The translations under genes and the position numbers were made by a program. The notes beneath the pieces are model-generated. The model did no database searches. It was not told the origin of the DNA and saw only the letters and a program-made list of their open reading frames with translations. Below are positions 33,420 to 43,853 of a stretch of DNA of 64,000 nt, piece by piece (position 1 is the first letter of the stretch; each line of letters opens with the position of its first letter). The stretch covers positions 26,705,016-26,769,015 of the forward strand of contig OV050030.1 of NCBI GenBank assembly GCA_920105625.2, written 5' to 3'. Source of the DNA: Clusia tigrina (lineage: Eukaryota; Arthropoda; Insecta; Diptera; Clusiidae).

Positions 33420-35275
33420 TGAATCACAACTGCATGAATCTTTAGCACCCTTTTATAACCACCGTCTTTAGCACCGTTTTATAACCTCCTAGATGCTGTA
33501 AAAAGATGGGTTGTTCTCTAGATCCACTTTGTGGAATTTAGGTATTTTAGAAAATCCTTCGGTTTTACAGCCGAGACGTCGTATAGTCCTGCTAGAAAAT
33601 AGTTTCCCAGGGCTCTATTTCTTGCTAGAGCTGGGCATTTGCAAAGAAAGTAAGTTATTGTTTCCTTCTCGTCCGACTCTTTATAACTTCTACAATAGGT
33701 ATTGAACGGTCTATGCATTTTCTCTGCATGCGTACCTAATAGCCAGTGACCTGTAAACACCGCCATTAGTCGGATGGTGTCTCTACGCTCTCTGTTTATA
33801 AGATCCGTTGAACTTGCTATATTGTAGACTGGCCAGGTTGCCCGGGATGTATTGCACGCTGTAAGTGCCCTCTATCTGCTACCCGACAAGGAGAGACAGT
33901 GGAGGTTGATGCCCATCTTGATCGCACCCAGAGAAGCAAATGCTAGTTCCGCATAGGTTAGGTTGAGAGAGGCCCCCCTGCGCGCTAATGCATCAGCCTT
34001 CTCATCCCCATCGATATTCCTATGGTCTGGCACCCAGATGATTGTGATGTCAGCATGAAGACTTAGCGCTCTAAGTTAGTTCACCCCTACACTGTCTGAC
34101 CAACCTGGAAATGAAGGTGTTTGCCTGTAGAGCCTTTATTGCCGCCTGGCTGTCCACAAAAATGACAGCCTTGCTTCGACGTCCTTCTCCAATGTATCGG
34201 GTAATTTGCCGACACGCTTCCCTGATTGCGAGTATTTCTGCCTGAAAGACTGAAGCCTTATCAGGTAGGCGTGTGCTGTAATTGATGTTAGCGTGTGTTG
34301 GAAATATCCCACCGCCTACCCCCAGATCCATTTTGGATCTGTCTGTATAAATGCGTATATCGTATACCGTTTCAAATGTTCGCCTTGACCACTCTTCTTT
34401 TGAAGGAAATCTAAACATCAAGTCATTTTTAAAGTCTAGTTGTGGTACTATGTAGTCTGTTGTTATTTGTGTTAGTTCCCTCGGCATTGTGTATAGCACC
34501 CTACCATGACCATACGGTCGCTCAGCCCAGTTTGTCGCTTTTAACCTTAGTGTACTATTCCAGGACAAATTTTTAATGTAAAGGTCAATGGGTAGCAGAT
34601 GTAGCATTACATTGAGTGCCTCCTAAGGACGTGTTCGCAGAAACCCCGCAACGCCGGCGCCAGTGTGCTCTTTGGACTCTACTGAGTCTCTGAACAATAT
34701 AGCCTTTATCTAGCGCCGGCCACCAAACTATTGAGCCGTAAGTGAGTATGGGACGCACGATGCCTTCGTACATCCACTGAGTATGGGACGTAGTCCCCAT
34801 TTTTTCCCGAATATTCCTTTCCATGAGTAGAAGACTACATAGGCCTTCCGCAACTCTATATTGGTTCTCCAATTTAGCTTGAGATCCAATATAGCACCCA
34901 ATGATTTGGCCTTCTCTGCAAGTTTTAGCTGTCATCAATTAAGAGTCGGAAGCTTAAAGATCGCAATTTTCGTCTTTTTAGTGAAGAGCATCAATTCTTT
35001 TTTTCCGGATTCATACCTAGTGCACAAACTGTGGCCCCGGAATTCAGTTTGTGCAGCTCCTTTTCCATAATATCACATATTACGCTGGGAAACATGTCTG
35101 ATATAACTATCACCACATCGTCCGCATATGCTACCGTCTTAACCCTCATGGAGTCTAGTATGTATACGAGTATTGTCAATGACCAGTAGCCATAATAGTG
35201 GTGAAATCACCCCGCCTTGTGGTGTTCCTCTACTGACATGTTTTGAGGATTCTGTCCGATTTCTGGTCAGACATA
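33420..35275 (-). pseudogene. LINE: RT, RNase H, zinc knuckle, NLR-I
   Basis: Minus strand, right to left. RT motif B (SRGTPQGGVISPLLW near 35225), motif C with the catalytic pair (VAYADDVVIVISD near 35125), the RT thumb (QAKLENQYRVAEG, YGSIVWWPALD) to about 34600, and RNase H at 34607-33900 (DIRIYTDRSKMDLGVGGG, VFQAEILAIREACRQI, VIFVDSQAAIKAL, IWVPDHRNIDGDEKADALAR; the usual GH is DH here). The C-terminal domain is at 33766-33511 (AVFTGHWLLGTHAEKM, CRSYKESDEKETITYFLCKCP). A frameshift separates RT from RNase H near 34600. Start and endonuclease are missing, so this is a 5'-truncated copy. Confidence 0.87.
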
Positions 35276-35867
35276 ATAACAAAAATCGCGTCAAGAATTA
35301 TGATTGAAATTAGTCACATTTTCACTAATTTCATGAATATTTGTGTTATTGCTGAAAGTTATAAAAATTACTTCATTTGATATTTTTTGACACTAAGTCT
35401 AACACGGATATCCATATTATTACTCCCAAAATTCTTATGAATTCATTGCTCTTCTCTTTCAAGTCATTGTTTTGGAATTTGATAATCTCTTATTTGAGGC
35501 CTTTGCTGCCAAGTTCCACTTCAATCTTTAACAACAAATAATTTCAGTATATCTGCTGTCATCTTTAGAGTTTCTTTGTATAATGCTGTGTTTGTTTATG
35601 TTACCTTGGATTCTGCTCATCAATTACCTGCTTTGATTTTTGATTTGTTTTTGCTGCAGTTATGGAATTTATATTCTATTTTTTAGTTTAGTCACTTATA
35701 GTACTGGTCAATTTCACTACAAGCAGCCTCTCCAATATCCAAATTGGATTAAGCTTAGGAAATTTAACAATACACTTATTCTCCATGTAACTGGATGCTA
35801 TTATTATTAAATAATTGTTTACAAGCCATAAAATTGGTGAGTAAAATTATTTGGATCATTCCAAAGG
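35276..35867. other. non-coding, nothing recognised
   Basis: AT-rich spacer between two minus-strand LINE remnants. Confidence 0.45.
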
Positions 35868-37235
35868 TCAGGTTAGGTTAAACTGGCTGTTCAAAAACCA
35901 CACACAGACCAATTGATCTTTGGCGGTAGCAGATGGAACTAGCTCTGTACGTACAGTTGTAGTAAGCATCCTGAAGGATGTCCACGGTTTTAGCGAATTT
36001 CGAGAGTGTTTGAAGTTCCTGAGACGTTTTCCAGCATCCCAAATTGTGGGGCCCTGAAACACTTTAAGCATGTTCTTGATAATGCAGGACATATACATAA
36101 GGTGTGCTCCAAAATCTCCTTTGTATCTGGCTCCCTGCACTTCCTACATATGTCGTCATTTGTAATTCCCATTTTGTATGCATGTGCCGCAAGTAAACTC
36201 TGGCCTACCAGTATACCCATGATAGCTCTGCAGCTTTTCACTGATAGTGCCAGTACAAATCCGCTACACTTTCCTACGTTGGACTTACACATGACTTTCG
36301 CACTTCTACAGGTGGTTAAAGGATTCCACCTCGCCGTTACCTGTCTCTTCATAACTTCATCAATTTCAATGTGGATATTTTTTAAAGGTTTCTGATGTCG
36401 TTTTCTTGTTCAAATGTTAGTTGAATAGCGCTGTTGGCAATCTCATCAACTATTTCGTTTCTTTCAATACTTTTATGGCTCGGTACCCAATAGGTATGAA
36501 TCCGTGTATTCGCAGCTTGGCTTTCTATGGCTTCCCTGCTCTTTAGGACATTTTTAGATGCAATATAGTATGAGGTAATTGCCTTTATTGCTGCCTGGCT
36601 ATCTATATAGATGTTTATATTGAGTTGCTTTGTGTTTTGGTGTAAGCCAGTTCCCCGGCTTTCCCCACATCAAAAACTTCCGCTTGGAAAATGCTGCAGT
36701 GATCAGGCAGATTGATTGGCTGCCTGATGCTCACCTCAGTAGATTCTAGCTCCTACTACGTCCGTCATTTCTGAGCCGTATGTGTAGATGTTAAAGGTTC
36801 CTTGGTTAGGTTTCATACCTCTACGCCACCCCCTTCTTCGATTATAGTTCGGAACCCCTCCCAATTAAAACGTGGAACCATGTAGTCCGTATAAGCAACG
36901 CTCTCGCTATGTTCGAAGGTTCTTAGGGAAAATTCGCCTGTACCGGCCAACCTCCCCGCAGAGTCGTTGCAATGCTTTCCGTCGCCATATTGATTGGCGG
37001 CAGGTCGAGTATCATTTCCAGAGCATCCTTTGGAGTAGGCCTTAGTGCTCCCGTAATGCACAAGGCAGCGAGACGGTGAAGCTATTCCATTGGCTTACGG
37101 TATGTTGATTTTTTCTCCGCGGTCCGCCACACCAGAGCACTGTTCTAATAGCGCCACTTCTGAGCACCGATCATTTTACCTTTGTTACTAACCTGTTGCA
37201 TGTTGACTTACATTGGGCCGGCCACCAAACAAGCA
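35868..37235 (-). pseudogene. LINE: RT end, RNase H, zinc knuckle with TTAACCTAACCT tail, NLR-J
   Basis: Minus strand: the RT end near 37230-37190 (YGVLVWWPA), a degraded connection, RNase H pieces at about 36830-36430 (TNIYT-GSE-like start, a HCSIFQAEVF-like stretch, later THTYWVPSHKSIERNEIVDE), and a well-preserved C-terminal domain at 36352-35990 (IMGILVGQSLLAAHAYKMGI, CRKCREPDTKEILEHTLCICP). The 3' end is TTAACCTAACCTGACC read from 35883 to 35868. Frame breaks throughout the RNase H. Confidence 0.8.
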
Positions 37236-39929
37236 CCCCATAAAAAAGTACTAAACTAAAGATTCAAAAACAGGCCCAATTGAGTCTAAGGACAGCCACT
37301 TAAACTAACCTAGCCTAAAGATTCAATTCGAATGTGAGAGTTCAGAGAACGATTTCCTGCGGGAATACAATTACAACATGTGGGTGCTTCTTATAGAACC
37401 AAGTCGGGAACTCGGAGACCAGGAGAATCACAACTGATGCTGGTGATTATACTAAAATATGCAACCGGAGTGTTGATGAGCAAATCCCCCCACCCCCATT
37501 TGCACAGAAAGCTGCAAATGGCCATAAAAGGTGTCTAAAGTAAATTCAAGATTTCAAGAGTTGCTCAGTGCACTAATCACCGCACGCTGCAGTAAACTTC
37601 ACTTAGCTGGGCGTCTGCGCAGAGGTTAATCTTGCAGCTGTATGGTGGTTGCTCTTTACGCCTATCGCTTCGTCTTCCCATTGTTTAAGTAGTTAATCCT
37701 AATTTTGCATTTAAATGTGCAATGAATCTGTTTTGGCTGAACACCCCCACACATACCAACACTGACACACACACAAACACAAATAGATGTAATAATTCAG
37801 AGAGAATCGTCGTCGTTCCACACTTTAGAGACACACTTGAATATTTCCGGTGGCGTTGAAGTACGCGTCCGGTTTTAATAAAATGTAACAAGCGGCAGAA
37901 ACAGCAACAGCAACAGCGCAGCAGTCACAACGTCAACAGCAATATGTTGCTGTGCTTTCTGTTGCTGCTGCTGCTGCTGATATCACCCGCAGCGTAAATC
38001 TTGCGGATTAATCCAATTTAACACTTTATGCTGCACTATCTTTGTACTGTTTCGCTTTTAATGTGATTCTTCTGTACTTCTGCGCTGCTTCCTTCGCTCT
38101 TTCAGCTCCTTTTTTATTTATGCCGTTTTCACTACGCTTGTGGTCACATGTGCAAATGTGCTGCAGCGCTTTGTTGCCAGTGTTACTACCTCTTTTCACC
38201 ATTTTTTTCAATGTTTTTTTATTTTTTTGTTGTTGGTTGAATCTCGTAACTAGCGCGTTTATTTCTCTCTTTCCGGCAACTCGTATAAGCGCAAATTTAA
38301 TTAAAATATGCAAATCGCTTTGGCAGTTTGATCAAGTGCTGAGGTTACTTCTTTTTCTCTGTATTCGTTACCTTAAACCCTTTAAACGCCAAGGTTTTTT
38401 TATGCCATTTGACTTATTAAGTGCGGCAGACAGGCCGGCGGGCAGGTAGGAGGCAGCAGGCAGCAGGCAGCAGGCAGGTCCGTCAGTTCCGATGTGTGCA
38501 GCATTTAAGTCAGCAAGTCAGCAAGTGTGATTTTAGTACGAGTGTTGCAGCTCGCTTTTCGTTTTGTCTCGCTGGCCATGAAATTCAAATTTATTGCGAT
38601 TTTTATTTCCTTTGATGTTGTGCAAAAATGTGTGCCCCTTTTACGTGTGGATTAGTGTGGGATTAACTCTTTCACACACAGTTGTTATGCCATTCACATG
38701 GAGACCTGCTCGTGCAACGCATACGATGAGGATCTTACTTACCTTTAATTAAGTTGAATTAAGAAATTAATGTTGCACACTCTCATTATCCATGAAGAGA
38801 GTGTGCCGAAAGGAAGTGCTCTGAAAGGAGTGCTCTGTGGTAGTCGCGCTCACTACTCAACGAATGTATGTAACACCCAAAAGGAGGTGACCAATACCTA
38901 TGCATGGGTGGTTGATACCTATGTATATATGTCTGATCGATCTCTCTGAGCTGATTTTGTCAAATCAGTCTCTATATTTATTTATATTTATTTATATTGT
39001 CTGTAAGTAGGGTTTGTAGTCCACTTTCCTTGTTAAGATATAGAAGCATATGAGACCCATAATCAATACTGTCGAGAAGAATACCCGGGTGAGCTGGTAT
39101 TATTATACAGAGCTTAAAACTGATCTATCTAAGATGTGATTAAATAAATTATCAGTGCAACAACGTAAATAATAAACTCGTTATAATCCGAGCTTTATAA
39201 GAAGTTGTCAGTACTTGGCTACAAATGATCTGTTAATATCTATTAATATTTTTATATGAGAATAAACTTGTTCTTTGCACAGACCATACAAAATTTGTCT
39301 TGGCAGTCCTTGGAACTTGCTACGTTGCTTGAGTTGAGCTACTGGTAAAAAAACGCGCCCTCGTTTGCTGTTGTATTATGGCAGGTAGGATTAGCGGTCC
39401 CCAGAATGGCACACTTAAGCCATGATTGACTCTTTGTGATACCGTATGAGACGCAGATCCCAATCCCTCTCGAAGGTCCAACCATTTTAAGCTTTTTATT
39501 AAGCAATTGATGGAGCTTATTCTCTAACTTGGAATGAGTGAGCTATTATTATATTTATATAGAGCTTAATATTGATCGTAATACATAGAGTGCCATTTTG
39601 GTGCCTCCTCCACACTTTTCTTTTCGGGTGGCTGTGTGCTAAAATTCCACTGATTGATTAATAACGTTTAAACTGGTGGTATCATATAATTGTAGAGAAT
39701 ACTTTCTTCTCGAAGGGTAATGGTATTGCAGAGGATTTGAGTTTCCAATAGTAGGTGTAATTCGGAATATCCCACACTCTCCTTTAGCGGATTTTTCAAA
39801 GATCTCTGAGAAACTCAAAAGACTTGCCGGCTCTCATCTATCACCAGTAAACTGAGGTAAGTCTACCTCTAATCATTATCAGTTAAAACATTCCATCCAT
39901 TTTTCTTAGAAGCGGGACTCCAAGCAAAG
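37236..39929. other. non-coding, probably intron or intergenic DNA
   Basis: About 2.7 kb. It contains the CAG/CTG inverted block at 37897-37981 and a GGCAG-type run at about 38440-38480. Open frames at 38026-38615 on both strands are low-complexity shadows. No gene supported. Confidence 0.45.
37897..37981. repeat. CAG/CTG inverted repeat (hairpin-forming)
   Basis: CAACAG/CAGCAG repeats on the left face CTGTTGCTG repeats on the right. The centre is a 7-bp perfect stem (ACAGCAA 37936-37942, TTGCTGT 37947-37953) around TATG. The two arms can extend the stem with mismatches. Confidence 0.7.
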
Positions 39930-40086
39930 ATAACAATATGGCTGAAGCTAAGAGCTATTACTGAAAGATAGGAATAATAATCCAGAACATCACTCTACTG
40001 GGCCTCACTACCAAAAGTTAGACAATGCAAGCTCATGATTGGGGACTACAACTCAAAACGTGCAGTTCTATGTCTAGGTAGGTAGG
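39930..40086 (+). pseudogene. older LINE, left part, split by the intact LINE (NLR-K)
   Basis: The plus-strand frame WASLPKVRQCKLMIGDYNSK then RAVLC runs up to 40086 and stops at the tail of the inserted element. The same frame resumes at 45830 as CLQLSKNNLRTLTGYLTGHC. That is the RNase H to C-terminal junction typical of these LINEs, so the two pieces were once contiguous. Upstream of about 39960 the frame is broken. Confidence 0.85.
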
Positions 40087-40099
40087 TAGGTAGGAGTGG
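40076..40099 (-). repeat. (CTAC)n 3' tail and target-site duplication of NLR-L
   Basis: On the minus strand the element ends CCACTCCTACCTACCTACC and runs directly into TAGACATAGA, the complement of the target duplication. There is no poly(A). Related stubs here end in AACCTAACC-type sequence instead, so the tail is made of short CCTA-like units. Confidence 0.85.
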
Positions 40100-40253
40100 C
40101 CGCCCAGTTTGCCAAAAGCACACTTGAGCACACATAATGGCCCATTGTGATACCACGGTGTGGCGCCGTTCAAGCACTGACTAAAAAGGTTCCCATACTT
40201 GGGATGGTGATAGTCAGCGCAAGGACAGCGCCTGGAAAGGCACGACTCCCCCG

Positions 40254-43200
40254 TCATGTTTCAGGAAACCATCCTGATACTTTGATGAACCTGGCTATGT
40301 CCCTAATATTAATGTCAGGCTCTGTCAGGCTTGTAAGAAATCGGGCACCAAAGGTGCGAATTCTTCTTCTGCTCAAGGATGGGCAGTGGCATAAGAGGTG
40401 GAAAACCGTCTCGTCCTCCTCCTCGAAGCCACAGCCTCGGCAAAAGTCATTTGAGGGTAGGCCCAGTCTTTCTGCGTGCTGTCCCATTATGCAGTGGCCG
40501 GTCAAAACCGACACAGTTGTCGACAGTGATACGCGATCAAGTCGAAGAAGTTGATTGGTTCTGTTTTTGTCCATGCTTGCCCAAGTTAGTCTAGCCGTGT
40601 GGCAGGATTCCTCGTTAGCCCAGGATTTGTAGGCGTCAGCCAGATATTTCCGTTTGACTTCGAGCTTGGCTGTTGCCAGTGGAATGCCGATGTTTACAGA
40701 GGGGTGAATGTCGTGCATTAGCGTGCCTGCCTTGGCAAGTTCGTCCGCCTCGCAGTTTCCCGGGATTTCGCTGTGTCCGGGAACCCAGACTAGGTGCACC
40801 CGAGAGTAACTTGCGAGCTCATTTAAAGATGTTCGACATTCATGAACTAGTCTTGATGTGGCCGTGGAGCCAAAAAGAGATTTAATGGCGGCCTGGCTGT
40901 CTGAGAAGATAGATACGTCAACTGCGCCGATATCACTACTCAGCATCCATTTGGCTGCGTGGTAAGTGGCCATGACCTCAGCTTGAAAAACGCTGCAATG
41001 GTCTGGGAGACGTAGGGAGATGTTTAAGTCCAGCTTGTCGGAATAAATACCGCTGCCGACTCTACCTCCAAGCTTGGAACTGTCGGTGTAGATTTCGACT
41101 GTTTCACCGACGATTCGGTATTCTGAGGTCCAGTCGCTTCGACTTGGAATAGTGAGGTCGAATTCCCTGTTCAAATCGGGATAGACCGACATATAATCTA
41201 TAAAGTTGGGGACAGGTGGGTCCTGATTCAGAATTGAAGCATGGCCTGTCAGGGTTATGCGCCAGTGCGAAAGAGCATTAAGTCTAATCGCTGTCAGCTT
41301 GGCTTGTTGCTTAACCAGGATCCCCGAGGGGAGCCATTGCAGCATGGCAAAAAGGGCTTTCGTAGGTGTGCTACGAAGAGCGCCAGTGATCAGTAGAGCA
41401 ATGGATCTTCTGATTTTATCAAGGGGTTTGATATTACAGGCTTTTTCAAGAGCTTGCCACCAGAAGACCGACCCGTATAACAGGTTTGGTTCAACGATGG
41501 CCGTGTAGAGCCAGAGCACGACTCGAGGACGAAGTCCCCATCGTGCACCAACTGCTCTTTTACAGTAGTATATAGCGCATGTTGCCTTTCGTGCCCTCTC
41601 AGCTAGATTGGCTTTCCAATTAAGCTTTGGGTCGAGAATCAGGCCTAAGTACTTAACGTGTGTGGTCAAAGAGAGCGGAGTGCCGTTTAGACTAGGCATT
41701 GTAAACTTTAGAATTTTGTACTTCCTAGTGAAAAGCATAGTCTCGGTTTTGGATGGGTTAACCCCAAGTTCGAATTCGCGACACCAGTTCGACACAATAG
41801 AGAGTGAATAGTTAAGTTTTTCGGAAAGTGTTTGTGGGAATTTGCCGGATGCCGCGATTGCTATGTCGTCCGCATAGGCTATCACTTTGCATCCAGTAGA
41901 TTCCAATCTCACCAGTAGTGTGTTAACTGCCAGGTTCCAGAGGAGGGGTGATAAAACACCCCCTTGTGGCGTGCCCCTGTTAACCACCCTCCTGGATTGG
42001 GCACTGCCGATCGTGGAAGTGATGATCCTAGATTTTAGTAGAAGCTCTATAAATTTAAGAAGACCTGAATTCAGGTTAAGATTATAGAGTGCGGAGATGA
42101 CAGCGTTGAGGCATACATTGTTGAATGCTCCCTCGATGTCCAGAAATATGGCAAGTGTGAATTCCTTGTACGCCAAGGATTTGTCAACTTGAGAAATGAG
42201 AGAATGAAGTGCTGTTTCAACCGATTTGCCTTTAGAGTAAGCGTGTTGAGATACAGAGAGAAGAGAAGGGTTGATCGATGTCCTGATATGTAGGTCAAGA
42301 GCTCTTTCTAGAACCTTAAGAAGAAAGGATGTTAGACTTATGGGTCTGTAATCCTTAGGTTTGGTGTGCGAGGCCTTCCCAACTTTTGGTATGAAGACGA
42401 CCCGAGCCGTGCGCCAGCGTAAGGGAATGTATTGCAGTCTGAGGCTTGCATTATATATTTGAAGCAGCCATGGAAGGATAATCTCTTCCCCATTTTGGAT
42501 ATCGGCAGGAATGATGCCGTCCGGTCCGGGGGACTTGTATGGCTTAAAGGTTTGAATGGACCATTCAAGGTGACTTTTTGTCACTTGGAATGTGGGGAGG
42601 GTATCATGCGAAACCTGCTCCACCTGGTAGAGTGCTTGATCCGCTGAGGCTAAACTCCCTGGGAAGTGGGTGTCTAGCAGGATATCAAGGGTTTCGGCGC
42701 TAGAGTGAGTCCAGCTGCCATCTGGTTTTTGGATACAGCCAAGGGCTTTGTTAGAGGAGTGGAGAATTTTACGAAGACGGCTAGCCTCGGACGTCGATTC
42801 AATGCTTTCGCAAAATTCCCTCCATGACGCTCGTTTCCCTCGCCTAATGGCGTATTTCAACTCTTTTTGTTTATTTTTGAAAGGGGCCCACTCACCTGTA
42901 ACTTTAGCTTTGTTGAAAAGCATTCTACAAGTTTTGCGAAGACTTGCAATTTCCGAGTTCCACCACGGAGGTTTAGGTTTGCCCCGTGGTTCGGGAGTGA
43001 TGCAAGAAATATGAGTGGCTTTTTTAAAAGCTGTGGACAGATCGTCGACCGCCCGATCAATGTCGGGACAGTTGTGGATAATAGGGGGAGTCGTTGCTAA
43101 GCATGACCCCAGTTTGAGCCGGAAAAGAGGCCAGTTCGTGTTTTTTCTATTGACAGGTTTAAGAGATTCTGTATTGCCTGTAGTCTCCCTCAAGTCAATG

Positions 43201-43853
43201 TCAAAGGTGATATAGCAGTGGTCCGAAAAGGAGCATTCCTGTGAGACGAACCAATTGCTTATCATGTTCGAGTAGTTATCGCTGAGGAGGGTGATGTCAA
43301 GCACTTCCTTCCTTACGGATGTAAGGAGGGTCGGCTCATTTCCCCGGTTAGCAATGCCTAAGTTATTTGAAATGATAAAGTCGAAAAGACACTCACCTCG
43401 ATCATTTGTGCCGGAGCTGCCCCATATTTCGTGATGGGCATTGGCATCGGCGCCGATAATTACCGGAATCTGTTTCTGGTGGGCTACAGCAACCATTTGC
43501 TTCAGTATGTTTGGTGGCGGGGAGTCGCCATAGTCATGAGCCATGTAGTTCGAGGAGATCCAGAAAGTCCGTGGACCCATTTCAATGACCATGGCTACAT
43601 TGTCTTTGTCACTGAATCTAGGGAGTAAAAGAGCGTTAACGCTGTTTTTTACCAGAATGCAGGATCTTGGTTTACCTTGATCCTCGATATATACCATACG
43701 ATATCCGTATGCATTGAGTCCAAAAACCCGGTCATTTATGACCCAAGGTTCTTGGACGAGAATGAGCTCCTCCCCTATATCCGAGAGGCGGAGAAGCAGG
43801 GCTGCCGAGGCAGTTTTCGAATGCTGAAGGTTAATCTGTAGTACCTTCAGCAT
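40254..43853 (-). CDS. LINE ORF2 protein: endonuclease, reverse transcriptase, RNase H
   Basis: 1199 residues, ATG at 43853. It nicks target DNA and copies the element RNA into the nick (target-primed reverse transcription). The endonuclease is residues 1-220: QINLQH (N8), VQEPW (E35), GADANAHHEIW (D136, N138), LDITL (D186), FSDHCYI (D211, H212). The reverse transcriptase is about 430-760: SPGPDGI, RVVFIPKVGK, FLDIEGAFNNV (D572), RGTPQGGVLSP, AYADDIAI (D662, D663). RNase H is about 918-1045: YTDSS (D924), FQAE (E959), FSDSQAA (D985), WVPGHS (H1027), EADELA (D1037). The C-terminal CCHC knuckle uses C1138, C1141, H1152 and C1157. All expected catalytic residues are present. Its ATG lies 23 nt before the end of ORF1 in another frame, so it is probably translated by reinitiation. 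Confidence 0.96.
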   Translation of the reverse strand: MLKVLQINLQHSKTASAALLLRLSDIGEELILVQEPWVINDRVFGLNAYGYRMVYIEDQGKPRSCILVKNSVNALLLPRFSDKDNVAMVIEMGPRTFWISSNYMAHDYGDSPPPNILKQMVAVAHQKQIPVIIGADANAHHEIWGSSGTNDRGECLFDFIISNNLGIANRGNEPTLLTSVRKEVLDITLLSDNYSNMISNWFVSQECSFSDHCYITFDIDLRETTGNTESLKPVNRKNTNWPLFRLKLGSCLATTPPIIHNCPDIDRAVDDLSTAFKKATHISCITPEPRGKPKPPWWNSEIASLRKTCRMLFNKAKVTGEWAPFKNKQKELKYAIRRGKRASWREFCESIESTSEASRLRKILHSSNKALGCIQKPDGSWTHSSAETLDILLDTHFPGSLASADQALYQVEQVSHDTLPTFQVTKSHLEWSIQTFKPYKSPGPDGIIPADIQNGEEIILPWLLQIYNASLRLQYIPLRWRTARVVFIPKVGKASHTKPKDYRPISLTSFLLKVLERALDLHIRTSINPSLLSVSQHAYSKGKSVETALHSLISQVDKSLAYKEFTLAIFLDIEGAFNNVCLNAVISALYNLNLNSGLLKFIELLLKSRIITSTIGSAQSRRVVNRGTPQGGVLSPLLWNLAVNTLLVRLESTGCKVIAYADDIAIAASGKFPQTLSEKLNYSLSIVSNWCREFELGVNPSKTETMLFTRKYKILKFTMPSLNGTPLSLTTHVKYLGLILDPKLNWKANLAERARKATCAIYYCKRAVGARWGLRPRVVLWLYTAIVEPNLLYGSVFWWQALEKACNIKPLDKIRRSIALLITGALRSTPTKALFAMLQWLPSGILVKQQAKLTAIRLNALSHWRITLTGHASILNQDPPVPNFIDYMSVYPDLNREFDLTIPSRSDWTSEYRIVGETVEIYTDSSKLGGRVGSGIYSDKLDLNISLRLPDHCSVFQAEVMATYHAAKWMLSSDIGAVDVSIFSDSQAAIKSLFGSTATSRLVHECRTSLNELASYSRVHLVWVPGHSEIPGNCEADELAKAGTLMHDIHPSVNIGIPLATAKLEVKRKYLADAYKSWANEESCHTARLTWASMDKNRTNQLLRLDRVSLSTTVSVLTGHCIMGQHAERLGLPSNDFCRGCGFEEEDETVFHLLCHCPSLSRRRIRTFGARFLTSLTEPDINIRDIARFIKVSGWFPET

